Shown piece after piece: positions 24,496 through 32,271 of a stretch of 33,051 nucleotides of DNA. How positions within the stretch are numbered: position 1 is the stretch's first letter; each line of letters starts with the position of its first letter. Origin of the DNA: Nitrospirota bacterium. Lineage in GTDB: Bacteria; Nitrospirota; Leptospirillia; Leptospirillales; Leptospirillaceae. The notes below the pieces were generated by a model. That model worked only from the letters and a program-made list of their open reading frames with translations, did not search any database and was not told the DNA's origin. The translations under genes and the position numbers were made by a program. The stretch is from contig JAKAYF010000018.1 in the NCBI GenBank assembly GCA_021816465.1, positions 1-33,051 on the forward strand. Reading direction: 5' to 3'.

Positions 24496-25178
24496 CGCCC
24501 CGTCAACGAATCCATGTCGATATCATGAAAAGTATTGCCCGTTCCCTGGCGGATACCCCGCTCATTCTCAAAGGAGGGACGGCTCTTCTTTTTGCGTATG
24601 GACTTGACCGATTCTCCGAAGATCTTGATTTTGACAGCAACAAATATCTTCGTCTTGAAAACCGGATAGAAAAAGCCACAGGCCCCCTTGTAAAGATCGA
24701 CTCTGTTGACATTCCCAAAAATACTCAAACAGTCCAGCGTTACCGTGTCAAATATAGCACGAAGGAGATGTCGGGTTCTTTGAAGATTGAAGTATCCTGT
24801 AGAGATTCTTATAATCTTTCCCGGTCTCATTTTCATGAAGGAATCCGCGTATACGATCTTCCTGTTCTCGTCGACCATAAACTTGAAGCCTTCCAAGAGC
24901 GAACAGCTGCCCGGGATCTTTACGATCTCCATTTCCTTCTCATCGAGAAACCTGGCGCGTTTTCTCCGGGACAAACCCAAATACTGGTCGAATCCACCCG
25001 TAATATCGATGCTCTCGAACATCGATTCATCGAGCCATTCAAAGAGGATCCCATCCTTCAAAACACCGATGTTGGTCGTCTTGTTTTATCCATTTACGAT
25101 CTCTCCCGACATCTTCAGTCTCAATTGCATAAAAATTCTGCCATGGCAAAAGGATCCGGGAGATCAGAAAAGGAGTAA
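24492..25178 (+). CDS. AbiEii/AbiGii-type nucleotidyltransferase, candidate toxin
   Basis: A 228-residue member of the DUF1814/AbiEii nucleotidyltransferase group. The catalytic motif is near residues 24-48: LKGGTALLFAYGLDRFSEDLDFD, i.e. GGT-A-L...R-x-S-x-D-x-D with the two metal-binding Asp. The second typical motif, PVLVDHKLEAFQERTAARDLYDLHFLL, is at about 125-151 with the conserved Lys and Arg-Asp-x-Tyr-Asp. Known AbiEii and MenT toxins transfer nucleotides to tRNA or other targets; the substrate here is unknown. ATG at 24492 overlaps the preceding stop (ATGA). It looks intact, with a low-complexity C-terminal tail (KGSGRSEKE). Confidence 0.87.
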   Translation: MTPRQRIHVDIMKSIARSLADTPLILKGGTALLFAYGLDRFSEDLDFDSNKYLRLENRIEKATGPLVKIDSVDIPKNTQTVQRYRVKYSTKEMSGSLKIEVSCRDSYNLSRSHFHEGIRVYDLPVLVDHKLEAFQERTAARDLYDLHFLLIEKPGAFSPGQTQILVESTRNIDALEHRFIEPFKEDPILQNTDVGRLVLSIYDLSRHLQSQLHKNSAMAKGSGRSEKE

Positions 25179-25794
25179 TCAAAAAAATGGACGGACTTGA
25201 GCTTTGACTCTGTTGGACATCCGGATCAACAACCCATCAAAAAGACCATCGGACGCAAGAAAAAAGAAGGACTCGGGAGAGCGGCACATCTCTTTATTAT
25301 CTCTCCGAAGACCGGGTCGCGTTTTCCAGGAAAAAAAGACCCGAACAAAAACTGCTCCGAAAGGAGTGTTTTGCTACAGAGTCCATGCCCAGGCGAATTT
25401 CGACATGGACAAAATATGGGTGAGGGAGTCCGTCGGAAGATTCGAAATCGAAAAAGGCCAGTTGACCGACTTTTAGAATTTCGTCGTCGATCATGGCAAA
25501 GACTGTGCCGGATATTTTTTCCGTTCCCGGGGCGATCAATTGCCCAATCAATCCAGCGTTTCAAGAATTCTCCAAAAAAATAAGGCATGCATGGGATGTC
25601 AGTCTTTCATCGGTACTTCGATCTTGCGTGGGAGTGCATTCTCTCGTAGCACGTCGTAACTCCTTTCGTTTCACCCTTCAGGCGCTAAACCGTTGGCGTC
25701 GACACCTGGCTGTTTAATAGAAACGATCAGGGATTTTTCGTTTTCTCTTCTTTTTTTCTCCATCCAATGGCGGTTCTTTTGCGCCTCTCAATGC
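25179..25794. other. Gene-poor stretch upstream of the heat-shock operon
   Basis: No intact gene is supported in this stretch. On the - strand, about 25340-25551, one frame reads IGQLIAPGTEKISGTVFAMI and DDEILKVGQLAFFDFE, which recalls the N-terminal HAS-barrel of HerA-like ATPases. If real it is a short relic, because no P-loop follows. The remaining + strand frames look like chance ORFs with Lys/Arg-rich composition. Confidence 0.3.
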
Positions 25795-25823
25795 TTGACA
25801 AGGGATATGGCCCCTGTTAATGT
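25795..25823 (+). promoter_or_regulatory. Promoter of the hrcA-grpE-dnaK operon
   Basis: TTGACA (25795-25800), a 17-base spacer and TAATGT (25818-25823). The -35 is consensus, the -10 weaker. The CIRCE operator starts two bases after the -10, so HrcA binding would block initiation. Confidence 0.7.
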
Positions 25824-25824
25824 T

Positions 25825-25851
25825 TTAGCACTCACTTGATGCGAGTGCTAA
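25825..25851. promoter_or_regulatory. CIRCE operator
   Basis: TTAGCACTC-N9-GAGTGCTAA, a perfect copy of the CIRCE inverted repeat. HrcA binds it and is released or inactivated on heat shock, giving induction of the downstream chaperone genes. It lies 41 bases before the hrcA start. Confidence 0.97.
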
Positions 25852-25891
25852 TTTTTGACGGGCACATGTGCAGATGCAGTAGAGGTGACAG

Positions 25892-26938
25892 ATGATGGAT
25901 GAAAGAAGTTGGGAAGTATTAAATGCGACGGTGGTAGGCTATATTAGGAATGCCAGTCCGATCGGTTCTCGGGCCGTCAATCGGCAGTTTGGCCTGAACT
26001 ACTCTCCTGCCACGATCAGAAATGTCATGGCGGATCTTGAGGAGACGGGCTATCTGATGCACCCGCATACCTCGGCGGGAAGGGTTCCGACTCCGAAGGG
26101 GTTCCGGTATTTCGTTGACAACACACGCTTCCCGGGGCTGGAACCGGAGTCCGCAGACCAGCTCTCGCATCTTCTTGATGCGGTGCTTGCGGATACGGCT
26201 TCCCCTGATTTACTTTCGGTCTTGTCTACGGTCATCAACCTGGTGAGCAGGATGACCCGTTCCACGGGAATCTTGCTGGGGGCAGGGACAAATATCGAGG
26301 AACGTCTTCTTTCCCTTGACCTTGTCCAGATTTCTCCGCGCCATGTTCTGATGGTCATTATCACCGAAACAGGATCATTGCTGAAAAAGACGCTTCTCAT
26401 TCCGGAAAATGTGGATATTCTGGAAGTGATCGCCATGGGTGATAAACTCAGCCGAAAGGCCCGGCACAAGACGCTTCTCGAGGTCAGAAACGAGATCACT
26501 TCCGAACTCGATGCTCTCGGCAAGTCGGTGCTCGACGTTTTTACCCAGCTGACATCGCTTGCGCCTGTTCCGGATGTGAGGGTTTTTTGCACCTCTTATT
26601 TCGCTGAAGTTCCCGAATTCAAAAATGCGAATACCCTGAGGGAGATCATGGAGGTGTTCGAGGAACAGTCCGCTCTTTACAGGGTGTTTGAAGAACTTTT
26701 GACGGAAGACCAGATGGCTCTCAGGATCGGAAATGAAATACCTGTGCGGGCACTTGAGCCCTGCACGCTGATTGCCATTCCGCTTCGAAGCGGCAATATA
26801 TGGCTGGGATCGATCGGTCTTGTGGGACCGATCAGGATGAATTACGACCAGGTCATCCCCATCATGAATTACCTGTCCGACCGACTGAATCTCTGGATCG
26901 ATGAGGTTATGCCTCCGAGTCATAACCCCGCTCCGTAG
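25892..26938 (+). CDS. hrcA: Heat-inducible transcription repressor HrcA
   Basis: Represses the operon by binding CIRCE, and depends on GroEL for folding in known systems. The 348 residues begin with a winged-helix domain (about 1-75) that includes GSRAVNRQFGLNYSPATIRN and the typical DLEETGYLMHPHTSAGRVPT. A GAF-like/dimerisation part follows (about 100-335), ending in the conserved IPLRSGNIWLGSIGLVGPIR and MNYDQVIPIMNYLSD. The ATG at 25892 follows GAGGTGAC; the next codon is also ATG. It is first in the operon, giving autoregulation. Confidence 0.96.
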   Translation: MMDERSWEVLNATVVGYIRNASPIGSRAVNRQFGLNYSPATIRNVMADLEETGYLMHPHTSAGRVPTPKGFRYFVDNTRFPGLEPESADQLSHLLDAVLADTASPDLLSVLSTVINLVSRMTRSTGILLGAGTNIEERLLSLDLVQISPRHVLMVIITETGSLLKKTLLIPENVDILEVIAMGDKLSRKARHKTLLEVRNEITSELDALGKSVLDVFTQLTSLAPVPDVRVFCTSYFAEVPEFKNANTLREIMEVFEEQSALYRVFEELLTEDQMALRIGNEIPVRALEPCTLIAIPLRSGNIWLGSIGLVGPIRMNYDQVIPIMNYLSDRLNLWIDEVMPPSHNPAP

Positions 26939-27029
26939 GGCAGATTGTTTCTTGTTTTCGGCGCTTTTTGGGATCTGAGGTTTTTGTGATCTGGTTTTGG
27001 TATGTTAACCAATGAAGAAAAGAGGACCA

Positions 27030-27575
27030 ATGGAAGAGAATTTTCGTGAGGACAATCCATCCGGCAAGGATTCTCCGGAGGCAGCAAATCGCCCGGAAGA
27101 TCCTGTGGGCGATGTCTCCCAGGCTGCTCCTGCCGAGCAGGAAAACTGGAAGGAGCAGTACGTCAGGCTTCTGGCCGATTTTGACAACTACAGAAAGCGG
27201 ACCGCCAGGGACAGCGAAGAGTCCAGAAAATTTGCAAATGAGTCTCTTCTCTCCGCTTTTTTGCCGGTGCTCGACAACCTTGACCGTGCTCTGCACCATT
27301 TTGAGAAGCATCAGTCGACCGGGGGGGAGACCGATTCCCTGATCGAAGGCGTTCGGCTGACCCAGAAACAGTTCGGAGAGCTTCTTGAGAAGTATCATGT
27401 GACAAAAGTTCCGACCCAGGGTGAGCTCTTTGACCCGAATGTCCATGAAGCGATGGGATATGCGGAGACGCCGGACGTGCCGGAAGGAACGATCGTTGAT
27501 GTGTACCAGCAGGGCTACCTCCTGCACAATCGTTTGTTGAGGCCAAGCCTTGTGACACTGGCAAGGAAGCCTTAG
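27030..27575 (+). CDS. grpE: Nucleotide exchange factor GrpE
   Basis: Releases ADP from DnaK in the chaperone cycle. The protein has 181 residues: an acidic, variable N-terminus (about 1-38), the long dimerisation helix ([20 protein letters not shown], about 39-58, onward) and the C-terminal beta wing with the signature segment [20 protein letters not shown] and then [20 protein letters not shown]. The ATG at 27030 has AAGAGGA upstream. An in-frame ATG at 27012 has no ribosome binding site, though it could be used. It lies between hrcA and dnaK, the expected order. Confidence 0.94.
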   Translation: MEENFREDNPSGKDSPEAANRPEDPVGDVSQAAPAEQENWKEQYVRLLADFDNYRKRTARDSEESRKFANESLLSAFLPVLDNLDRALHHFEKHQSTGGETDSLIEGVRLTQKQFGELLEKYHVTKVPTQGELFDPNVHEAMGYAETPDVPEGTIVDVYQQGYLLHNRLLRPSLVTLARKP

Positions 27576-27694
27576 GTTCCTCCGTTTCCACTTCCCTTGT
27601 TTTGGGGAGGCGGGAGCGATCAAGTGAGTCTTTGAGATCGGATGCAAAAGGGTATTTCTTAACGGATAGTTCAAAAGAAGGGACGGTGTTCAAA

Positions 27695-29605
27695 ATGGCA
27701 AAAGTCATCGGAATTGATCTTGGAACGACAAACTCAGTAGTCAGCATCATGGAGGGGGGAGAGCCGGTCGTCATTCCCAATCAGGAAGGTTCCCGGATCA
27801 CACCTTCAGTTGTGGCTTTTACCGACAAGGGGGACATTCTGGTCGGTCAGGTCGCAAAGCGACAGGCGATCACCAACCCTGAAAACACCATCTTTTCCGT
27901 CAAGCGCTTAATCGGACGCAAATTCAATTCCGATGAGGTTGCCGATGCGAGAAAGAAGCTGCCCTACAAGATTGTCGCTTCTCCGAACGGAGACGCCCAT
28001 GTCGAGATTCGTGGCAGGGTCTACAGCCCGGCTGAAATTTCGGCAAAAATCCTTGGGAAGCTCAAGCAGGCGGCAGAGGACTACCTTGGCGAGAAGGTAA
28101 CTGAAGCGGTCATTACCGTTCCTGCTTATTTTAATGACGCCCAGCGGCAGGACACCAAAAATGCCGGACAGATTGCCGGACTTAATGTCCTGAGGATCAT
28201 CAACGAGCCAACGGCAGCTTCCCTTGCCTATGGACTGGACAGCAAGAAAGAAGAGAAAATCGCCGTCTACGACCTGGGCGGTGGAACTTTTGACATCTCT
28301 GTCCTTGAAATCGGTGACGGAATCTTCGAGGTGAAGTCGACCAACGGAAACACCTTCCTGGGCGGTGACGATTTCGACATGAAGATCATCGACTTCCTGA
28401 TTTCTGAATTCAAGAAGGACAACGGAATCGATCTCTCCAAGGACAAGATGGCGCTCCAGCGTTTGAAGGAAGCCGCCGAAAAGGCAAAGATCGAACTTTC
28501 GACAGCGATGGAGACTGAAGTCAATCTTCCGTATATTACCGCTGACCAGACAGGACCCAAGCATCTGGTCCTGAAGATTTCCCGCTCCAAGCTCGAGCAG
28601 CTTGTGGACGATCTGGTCACCGGCTCGATCGAACCTGTCAAAAAGGCAATGAGCGACGCTGGTCTGACGACATCCCAGATCGACGAGGTCGTTCTTGTGG
28701 GCGGACAGACCCGTATGCCCAAGGTTCAGGAGACGGTCAAGAAGTTCTTTGGAAAAGAGCCCCATAAAGGTGTGAACCCGGATGAGGTTGTCGCGATCGG
28801 TGCCGCCATCCAGGGCGCGGTCCTGAAAGGGGAGGTCAAGGATGTTCTTCTTCTGGACGTCACCCCTCTCTCACTGGGTCTTGAAACACTGGGTGGAGTC
28901 TTTACAAAGCTGATCGAACGCAATACGACCATCCCCACAAAAAAGAGCCAGGTGTTTACCACCGCCTCCGACAGCCAGGGATCCGTGTCGATCAAGGTTT
29001 ACCAGGGCGAGCGGGAAATGGCCGTCGACAACAAGCTCCTGGGTGAGTTTGACCTCGAAGGGATTCCTCCGGCCCCACGCGGTGTTCCCCAGATTGAGGT
29101 GACCTTCGATATCGACTCGAATGGCATTGTCCATGTTTCGGCAAGGGACAAGGGAACCGGCAAGGAGCAGTCGATCCGGATCACCGCCCAGGGAGGTCTT
29201 TCGAAAGAAGACATCGAACGTCTGGTCAAGGAAGCGGAAATGCATGCCGCCGAAGACAAGGCGAAGAGAGAGTCCATCGAGGCGAAGAATAATCTCGAAT
29301 CCCTCATCTATTCGACGGAAAAGTCCCTGAACGAGCTTGGGGATACAATCGGCGATGTCGAGCGCGGAACCTACAGGGAAGCCATTGAAACGGCCAAGAA
29401 GGCGCTTGAATCGACCGATCCCCAGGTTCTGACCGCTGCCCACAAGGAGCTTGAGACGCATTCCCACAAGATTGCGGAGATGATCTACAAGAAATCCCAG
29501 GAGGCTTCGGCACCTCATCCCGATGGCCAGGCCACTCCTCCTCCTCCTGGAGGCCCGGAAGTGGTTGACGCAGAATATGAGGATGTGAAAAAGGACAATC
29601 ACTGA
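27695..29605 (+). CDS. dnaK: Molecular chaperone DnaK (Hsp70)
   Basis: ATP-driven chaperone that binds exposed hydrophobic peptides. The 636 residues match bacterial DnaK. The nucleotide-binding domain starts [19 protein letters not shown], with the phosphate-2 loop [14 protein letters not shown] at about 190-203 and [14 protein letters not shown] at about 331-344. The interdomain linker [14 protein letters not shown] leads to the substrate-binding domain, then a helical lid and a Pro-rich tail ending EDVKKDNH. The ATG at 27695 is set by the universal N-terminus; the longer open frame from 27602 adds unrelated residues. AGAAGGGA lies upstream. A strong terminator follows. Confidence 0.98.
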   Translation: MAKVIGIDLGTTNSVVSIMEGGEPVVIPNQEGSRITPSVVAFTDKGDILVGQVAKRQAITNPENTIFSVKRLIGRKFNSDEVADARKKLPYKIVASPNGDAHVEIRGRVYSPAEISAKILGKLKQAAEDYLGEKVTEAVITVPAYFNDAQRQDTKNAGQIAGLNVLRIINEPTAASLAYGLDSKKEEKIAVYDLGGGTFDISVLEIGDGIFEVKSTNGNTFLGGDDFDMKIIDFLISEFKKDNGIDLSKDKMALQRLKEAAEKAKIELSTAMETEVNLPYITADQTGPKHLVLKISRSKLEQLVDDLVTGSIEPVKKAMSDAGLTTSQIDEVVLVGGQTRMPKVQETVKKFFGKEPHKGVNPDEVVAIGAAIQGAVLKGEVKDVLLLDVTPLSLGLETLGGVFTKLIERNTTIPTKKSQVFTTASDSQGSVSIKVYQGEREMAVDNKLLGEFDLEGIPPAPRGVPQIEVTFDIDSNGIVHVSARDKGTGKEQSIRITAQGGLSKEDIERLVKEAEMHAAEDKAKRESIEAKNNLESLIYSTEKSLNELGDTIGDVERGTYREAIETAKKALESTDPQVLTAAHKELETHSHKIAEMIYKKSQEASAPHPDGQATPPPPGGPEVVDAEYEDVKKDNH

Positions 29606-29631
29606 TATGATAGATCCCATCTCTGGTGGGG

Positions 29632-29669
29632 GACGGAGGGGCGCCATGGTGGCGTTCCTCCGTCTTTTT
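29632..29669 (+). terminator. Strong hairpin terminator after dnaK
   Basis: GACGGAGG (29632-29639) pairs with CCTCCGTC (29657-29664), extended by CGCC/GGCG inside a GG/TT internal mismatch, with a five-base loop and a T tract from 29665. It should end much of the hrcA-grpE-dnaK transcript and lower dnaJ expression relative to dnaK. Confidence 0.9.
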
Positions 29670-29721
29670 GTTTTCCATGGCCAATGAATGTCTTCTTGAC
29701 CCGTTTGCCGGGAAATGACCG

Positions 29722-29765
29722 GCCCGGATGCCGGGGAGGCCTGTAAGGGTTTCCGGGCTTTTTTT
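29722..29765 (+). terminator. Second terminator or attenuator before dnaJ
   Basis: GCCCGGA (29722-29728) pairs with TCCGGGC (29752-29758), followed by T7 (29759-29765). The 5' arm can instead fold locally as CCCGG-ATG-CCGGG (29723-29735), which would free the terminator arm. Two exclusive folds are the layout of an attenuator, though this may be a coincidence of GC-rich repeats. Confidence 0.6.
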
Positions 29766-29802
29766 CCGGTGAGCTGTTTTTGAAAAAGGGAGATCGAAAA
29801 TC

Positions 29803-30921
29803 GTGGCGTCCAAGGATTATTACAACATATTGGGAGTGAGCCGTTCGGCGAGCCAGGAGGAGCTTAAAAAGGCTTACCGAAAGCTGGCGATGCAGTACCA
29901 TCCGGATCGCAATCCGGGAGACAAGGCCGCAGAGGCCCAGTTTAAGTCCATCAATGAAGCCTATGAGATTCTGGGGGATCCGAAAAAAAGGTCCATCTAC
30001 GACAATGGTGGCTTCTCCGAAGGCTTTGATATGGGAGGTTTTTCCGGGAGAGGGGCCGGTGGTGGGCATTTTGGAGATGTCTTCGCCGACGTTTTTTCGG
30101 AATTTTTTGGAACGGCGCAGTCCGGTGGTTCCCAGGCCCAGCAGGGAGAGCATATTCTGAGGCAGGTTGAGTTAACCTTTGAGGAAGCTGCTCTCGGACG
30201 GGAAATCTCCGTCAAGGTTCCCCGGTGGGAGTCTTGTTCCCCATGCCAGGGGACAGGAGCCAAGGCCGGAAAAGCGGTCAAGGTTTGTACGACATGCCGC
30301 GGATCGGGCTATGTACGCATTCAGCAGGGATTCTTCGCTGTCCAGAGAGCCTGCACAACCTGTAATGGAGAGGGTCGCCTCATTACGGATCCTTGTCCTG
30401 TCTGTTCCGGCAGGGGAAGACAGTCGGTCGAGCGAACGATTACCCGTTCGATTCCGCCCGGTGTCCAGACCGGCATGCGGGTCCGCATCGGAGGAGAAGG
30501 CCATGCGGGAAGTCACAATGGCCCTCCCGGAGATCTTTTTCTCGATATCATCGTACGGCCGCATGACATCTTTTCCCGAGAGGGCGATGATCTGGTCGTC
30601 GAAAAAAATCTTTCATTCATTCAGGCTATTTTCGGCGATGAGGTCGATGTTCCCACCCTTGGAGCGAGCATCAAGCTCAAGGTGGATCCCGGAACGCAGC
30701 CCGGAACGATCAAGCGCTTCAGGGGCAAAGGGCTCGTCAATCCGCAAAACCGCCAGATGGGTGACCTTCTTGTCAGGCTGAAGGTGGAAATTCCGACGCA
30801 GCTTTCGAAAGAGCAAAGAGAACTTCTGGAGAAGTATGCGGAAATATCCGGTCATGCTGTCCATGACTCCGGACACCATGAAGGCGGAATTTTCTCCAAG
30901 GTCAAATCGATGTTCGAATAG
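29803..30921 (+). CDS. dnaJ: Co-chaperone DnaJ (Hsp40, type I)
   Basis: Stimulates DnaK ATP hydrolysis and delivers substrates. The 372 residues show the J domain (about 1-70) with the HPD motif at 33-35, a Gly/Phe-rich region (about 72-112), and four zinc-binding CxxCxGxG repeats: [24 protein letters not shown] and CPVCSGRG. Two C-terminal substrate-binding beta domains end in the segment [19 protein letters not shown]. The start is GTG with AAGGGAG ten bases upstream, fixed by the J-domain N-terminus [11 protein letters not shown]. The gene is separated from dnaK by about 200 bases holding two terminator-like structures. Confidence 0.97.
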   Translation: MASKDYYNILGVSRSASQEELKKAYRKLAMQYHPDRNPGDKAAEAQFKSINEAYEILGDPKKRSIYDNGGFSEGFDMGGFSGRGAGGGHFGDVFADVFSEFFGTAQSGGSQAQQGEHILRQVELTFEEAALGREISVKVPRWESCSPCQGTGAKAGKAVKVCTTCRGSGYVRIQQGFFAVQRACTTCNGEGRLITDPCPVCSGRGRQSVERTITRSIPPGVQTGMRVRIGGEGHAGSHNGPPGDLFLDIIVRPHDIFSREGDDLVVEKNLSFIQAIFGDEVDVPTLGASIKLKVDPGTQPGTIKRFRGKGLVNPQNRQMGDLLVRLKVEIPTQLSKEQRELLEKYAEISGHAVHDSGHHEGGIFSKVKSMFE

Positions 30922-30928
30922 TTTCCGG

Positions 30929-31753
30929 ATGGCCGGTCCCAGAATATTTTGGCTTACTTCATCAGACCGGATGGTCTCTTCTTCGGGGGAGCGGTCCGCC
31001 CTTTTCCCCGGGGAGGAGCTTTCCGTTCACTTGACGCGGAGCCTTCGCTGCCAGAAGGGAGACCGTTTTTCTTTCTGCGAGCCGGATTCCGGGCGGGTCT
31101 TTGCCGGGGAGGTTGCCGGGCTCTCTCCCCTTTCCCTTGAGCTTGTTCTTTTGGAAAAGGCTCAATCTTCTCCGGAAGAATCCAGTCGATGCCGTTTTTC
31201 GATGGCAATTGCTCCGATCAAGGGAGACTTTCTCTCCCAGACCCTTTCCCAGGCGGCTATGTGCGGTATCGATCGACTGATCTGGCTGTCAACGGATCGA
31301 GGGGTTGTCAAATGGGATGCGGAGGAGTTTTCCAGAAAAAAAGGCCGCATGGAGGCGGTTATACGTGAAAAGAGCCAGCTGGCTGGCAGGACGAGCCGGA
31401 TGTCGCTGGAATCGCCGGTAACCCTGCCTGAGCTGGCCATGGCCCCTGATAGGTCTTTTCTTTTTTTTGACGAGGCTGCCTCTTCCTGGATAAGCGAGAA
31501 GCCCTGGTGGGAAGATGTGCTTTCGGAGTTTGCCGGGAAAGCAGGCAACCGTGAGCTGGTTGGACTGATCGGACCGGAAGGGGGATGGTCCAATCGGGAG
31601 AGGGACTTTCTGAAATCACTTCCGAAAGACCGGGTTTTTTCGGGAACGCTGGGTCCTCTTATTTTATCTGCGGAAGCGGCTATCCTGTCGGTGATATCCT
31701 TTCTGGGAATTGCCGGCGGCTATTACCGTCATTCCTCCCTAAACAGGGGCTGA
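30929..31753 (+). CDS. rsmE: 16S rRNA m3U1498 methyltransferase RsmE
   Basis: SAM-dependent SPOUT methyltransferase that modifies U1498 in the 30S decoding centre. The 274 residues have an N-terminal PUA-like part (MAGPRIFWL, about 1-70) and the C-terminal knot: MAIAPIKGDFLSQTLSQAAM-type helix, then VGLIGPEGGWSNRERDFL, then the SAM-loop region GTLGPLILSAEAAILSVISF. In the usual family form the last motif reads LG-x-R-I-L-R-x-E-T-A; here both Arg and the Thr are replaced (LGPLILSAEAA), an unusual variation. The ATG at 30929 lies eight bases after the dnaJ stop and has a poor ribosome binding site, so coupling to dnaJ is likely. The dnaJ-rsmE neighbourhood is common. Confidence 0.88.
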   Translation: MAGPRIFWLTSSDRMVSSSGERSALFPGEELSVHLTRSLRCQKGDRFSFCEPDSGRVFAGEVAGLSPLSLELVLLEKAQSSPEESSRCRFSMAIAPIKGDFLSQTLSQAAMCGIDRLIWLSTDRGVVKWDAEEFSRKKGRMEAVIREKSQLAGRTSRMSLESPVTLPELAMAPDRSFLFFDEAASSWISEKPWWEDVLSEFAGKAGNRELVGLIGPEGGWSNRERDFLKSLPKDRVFSGTLGPLILSAEAAILSVISFLGIAGGYYRHSSLNRG

Positions 31754-31770
31754 TCGAGTCGCGCGGCAAA

Positions 31771-31790
31771 CCTCGGCATTCATGCCGGGG
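31771..31790. repeat. IS605-type end hairpin 1
   Basis: CCTCGGCAT (31771-31779) and ATGCCGGGG (31782-31790) form a 9-base-pair hairpin with one mismatch or G-T pair and a 2-base centre. IS200/IS605 transposases recognise such subterminal hairpins as single strands. Confidence 0.6.
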
Positions 31791-31801
31791 AAGGATAGCG
31801 C

Positions 31802-31818
31802 GGACGGCAAAGCCGTCC
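31802..31818. repeat. IS605-type end hairpin 2
   Basis: GGACGGC (31802-31808), AAA, GCCGTCC (31812-31818): a perfect 7-base-pair hairpin between hairpin 1 and the tnpA stop. It may be part of the left-end recognition structure or a terminator for tnpA. Confidence 0.5.
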
Positions 31819-31832
31819 TGGAGTTTTGACTT

Positions 31833-32271
31833 TCAGTGAGGGGTTTGCTGCTGTTCGATGTATTGGCGAATGATTTCGATGGGAGCGCCGCCACAGCTTC
31901 CGGCAAAAAGCTTTGGGACCAGAGTACCCGGCCCCAAAGCTTCTTGCGAATTTCCGAATATTTTTTTCTCCGGATCAGACGGCGCGAAACGCCTTTCAGG
32001 CTGTTCACCAAGGCAGAGACTGCCACCTTGGGGGGTAGTGTATCAAGAGATGGACATGGTCGTCGGAGCCTGAGAACTCCATCAACTCCGCCTCGAAGTC
32101 GGAACAGACGCGGGCGAAGATCGTACGCAGATCGTCAAGAGTGGTTTTACTGAACACCTCGCGACGATATTTTGTGACAAAGACCAAGTGAACATGCATC
32201 TTGAAAACGCAATGTCTTCCATGTCTGAGTTCGGTTGACTTTTCCATGAGGCCAATCATAATTTCTGGCAT
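31833..32271 (-). pseudogene. tnpA: Frameshifted Y1 transposase TnpA of the IS605-type element
   Basis: Single-strand HUH/Y1 transposase, interrupted twice. The first part reads MEKSTELRHGRHCVFKMHVH and LVFVTKYRREVF, up to the HUH motif DDHVHLLIHYPP. The frame then shifts to KVAVSALVNSLKGVSRRLIR and KLWGRVLWSQSF, and shifts again to FAGSCGGAPIEIIRQYIEQQ and the stop. Each shift is one missing base in a homopolymer: C6 in place of C7 (plus-strand G 32030-32035) and T5 in place of T6 (plus-strand A 31905-31909). Repairing both gives a complete protein of about 145 residues with the catalytic Tyr in RQYIEQ. The start may be 32271 or the inner ATG at 32247. Confidence 0.85.

Noticed and set aside
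25197-25583. 128-residue + strand ORF before hrcA
   Set aside because: Basic, low-complexity composition, no ribosome binding site, and competing frames of similar length; likely chance.
26907-27674. 255-residue - strand ORF over grpE
   Set aside because: Covers grpE on the opposite strand; no ribosome binding site or motif.
27908-28765. 285-residue - strand ORF
   Set aside because: Mirror of dnaK coding sequence; no independent support.
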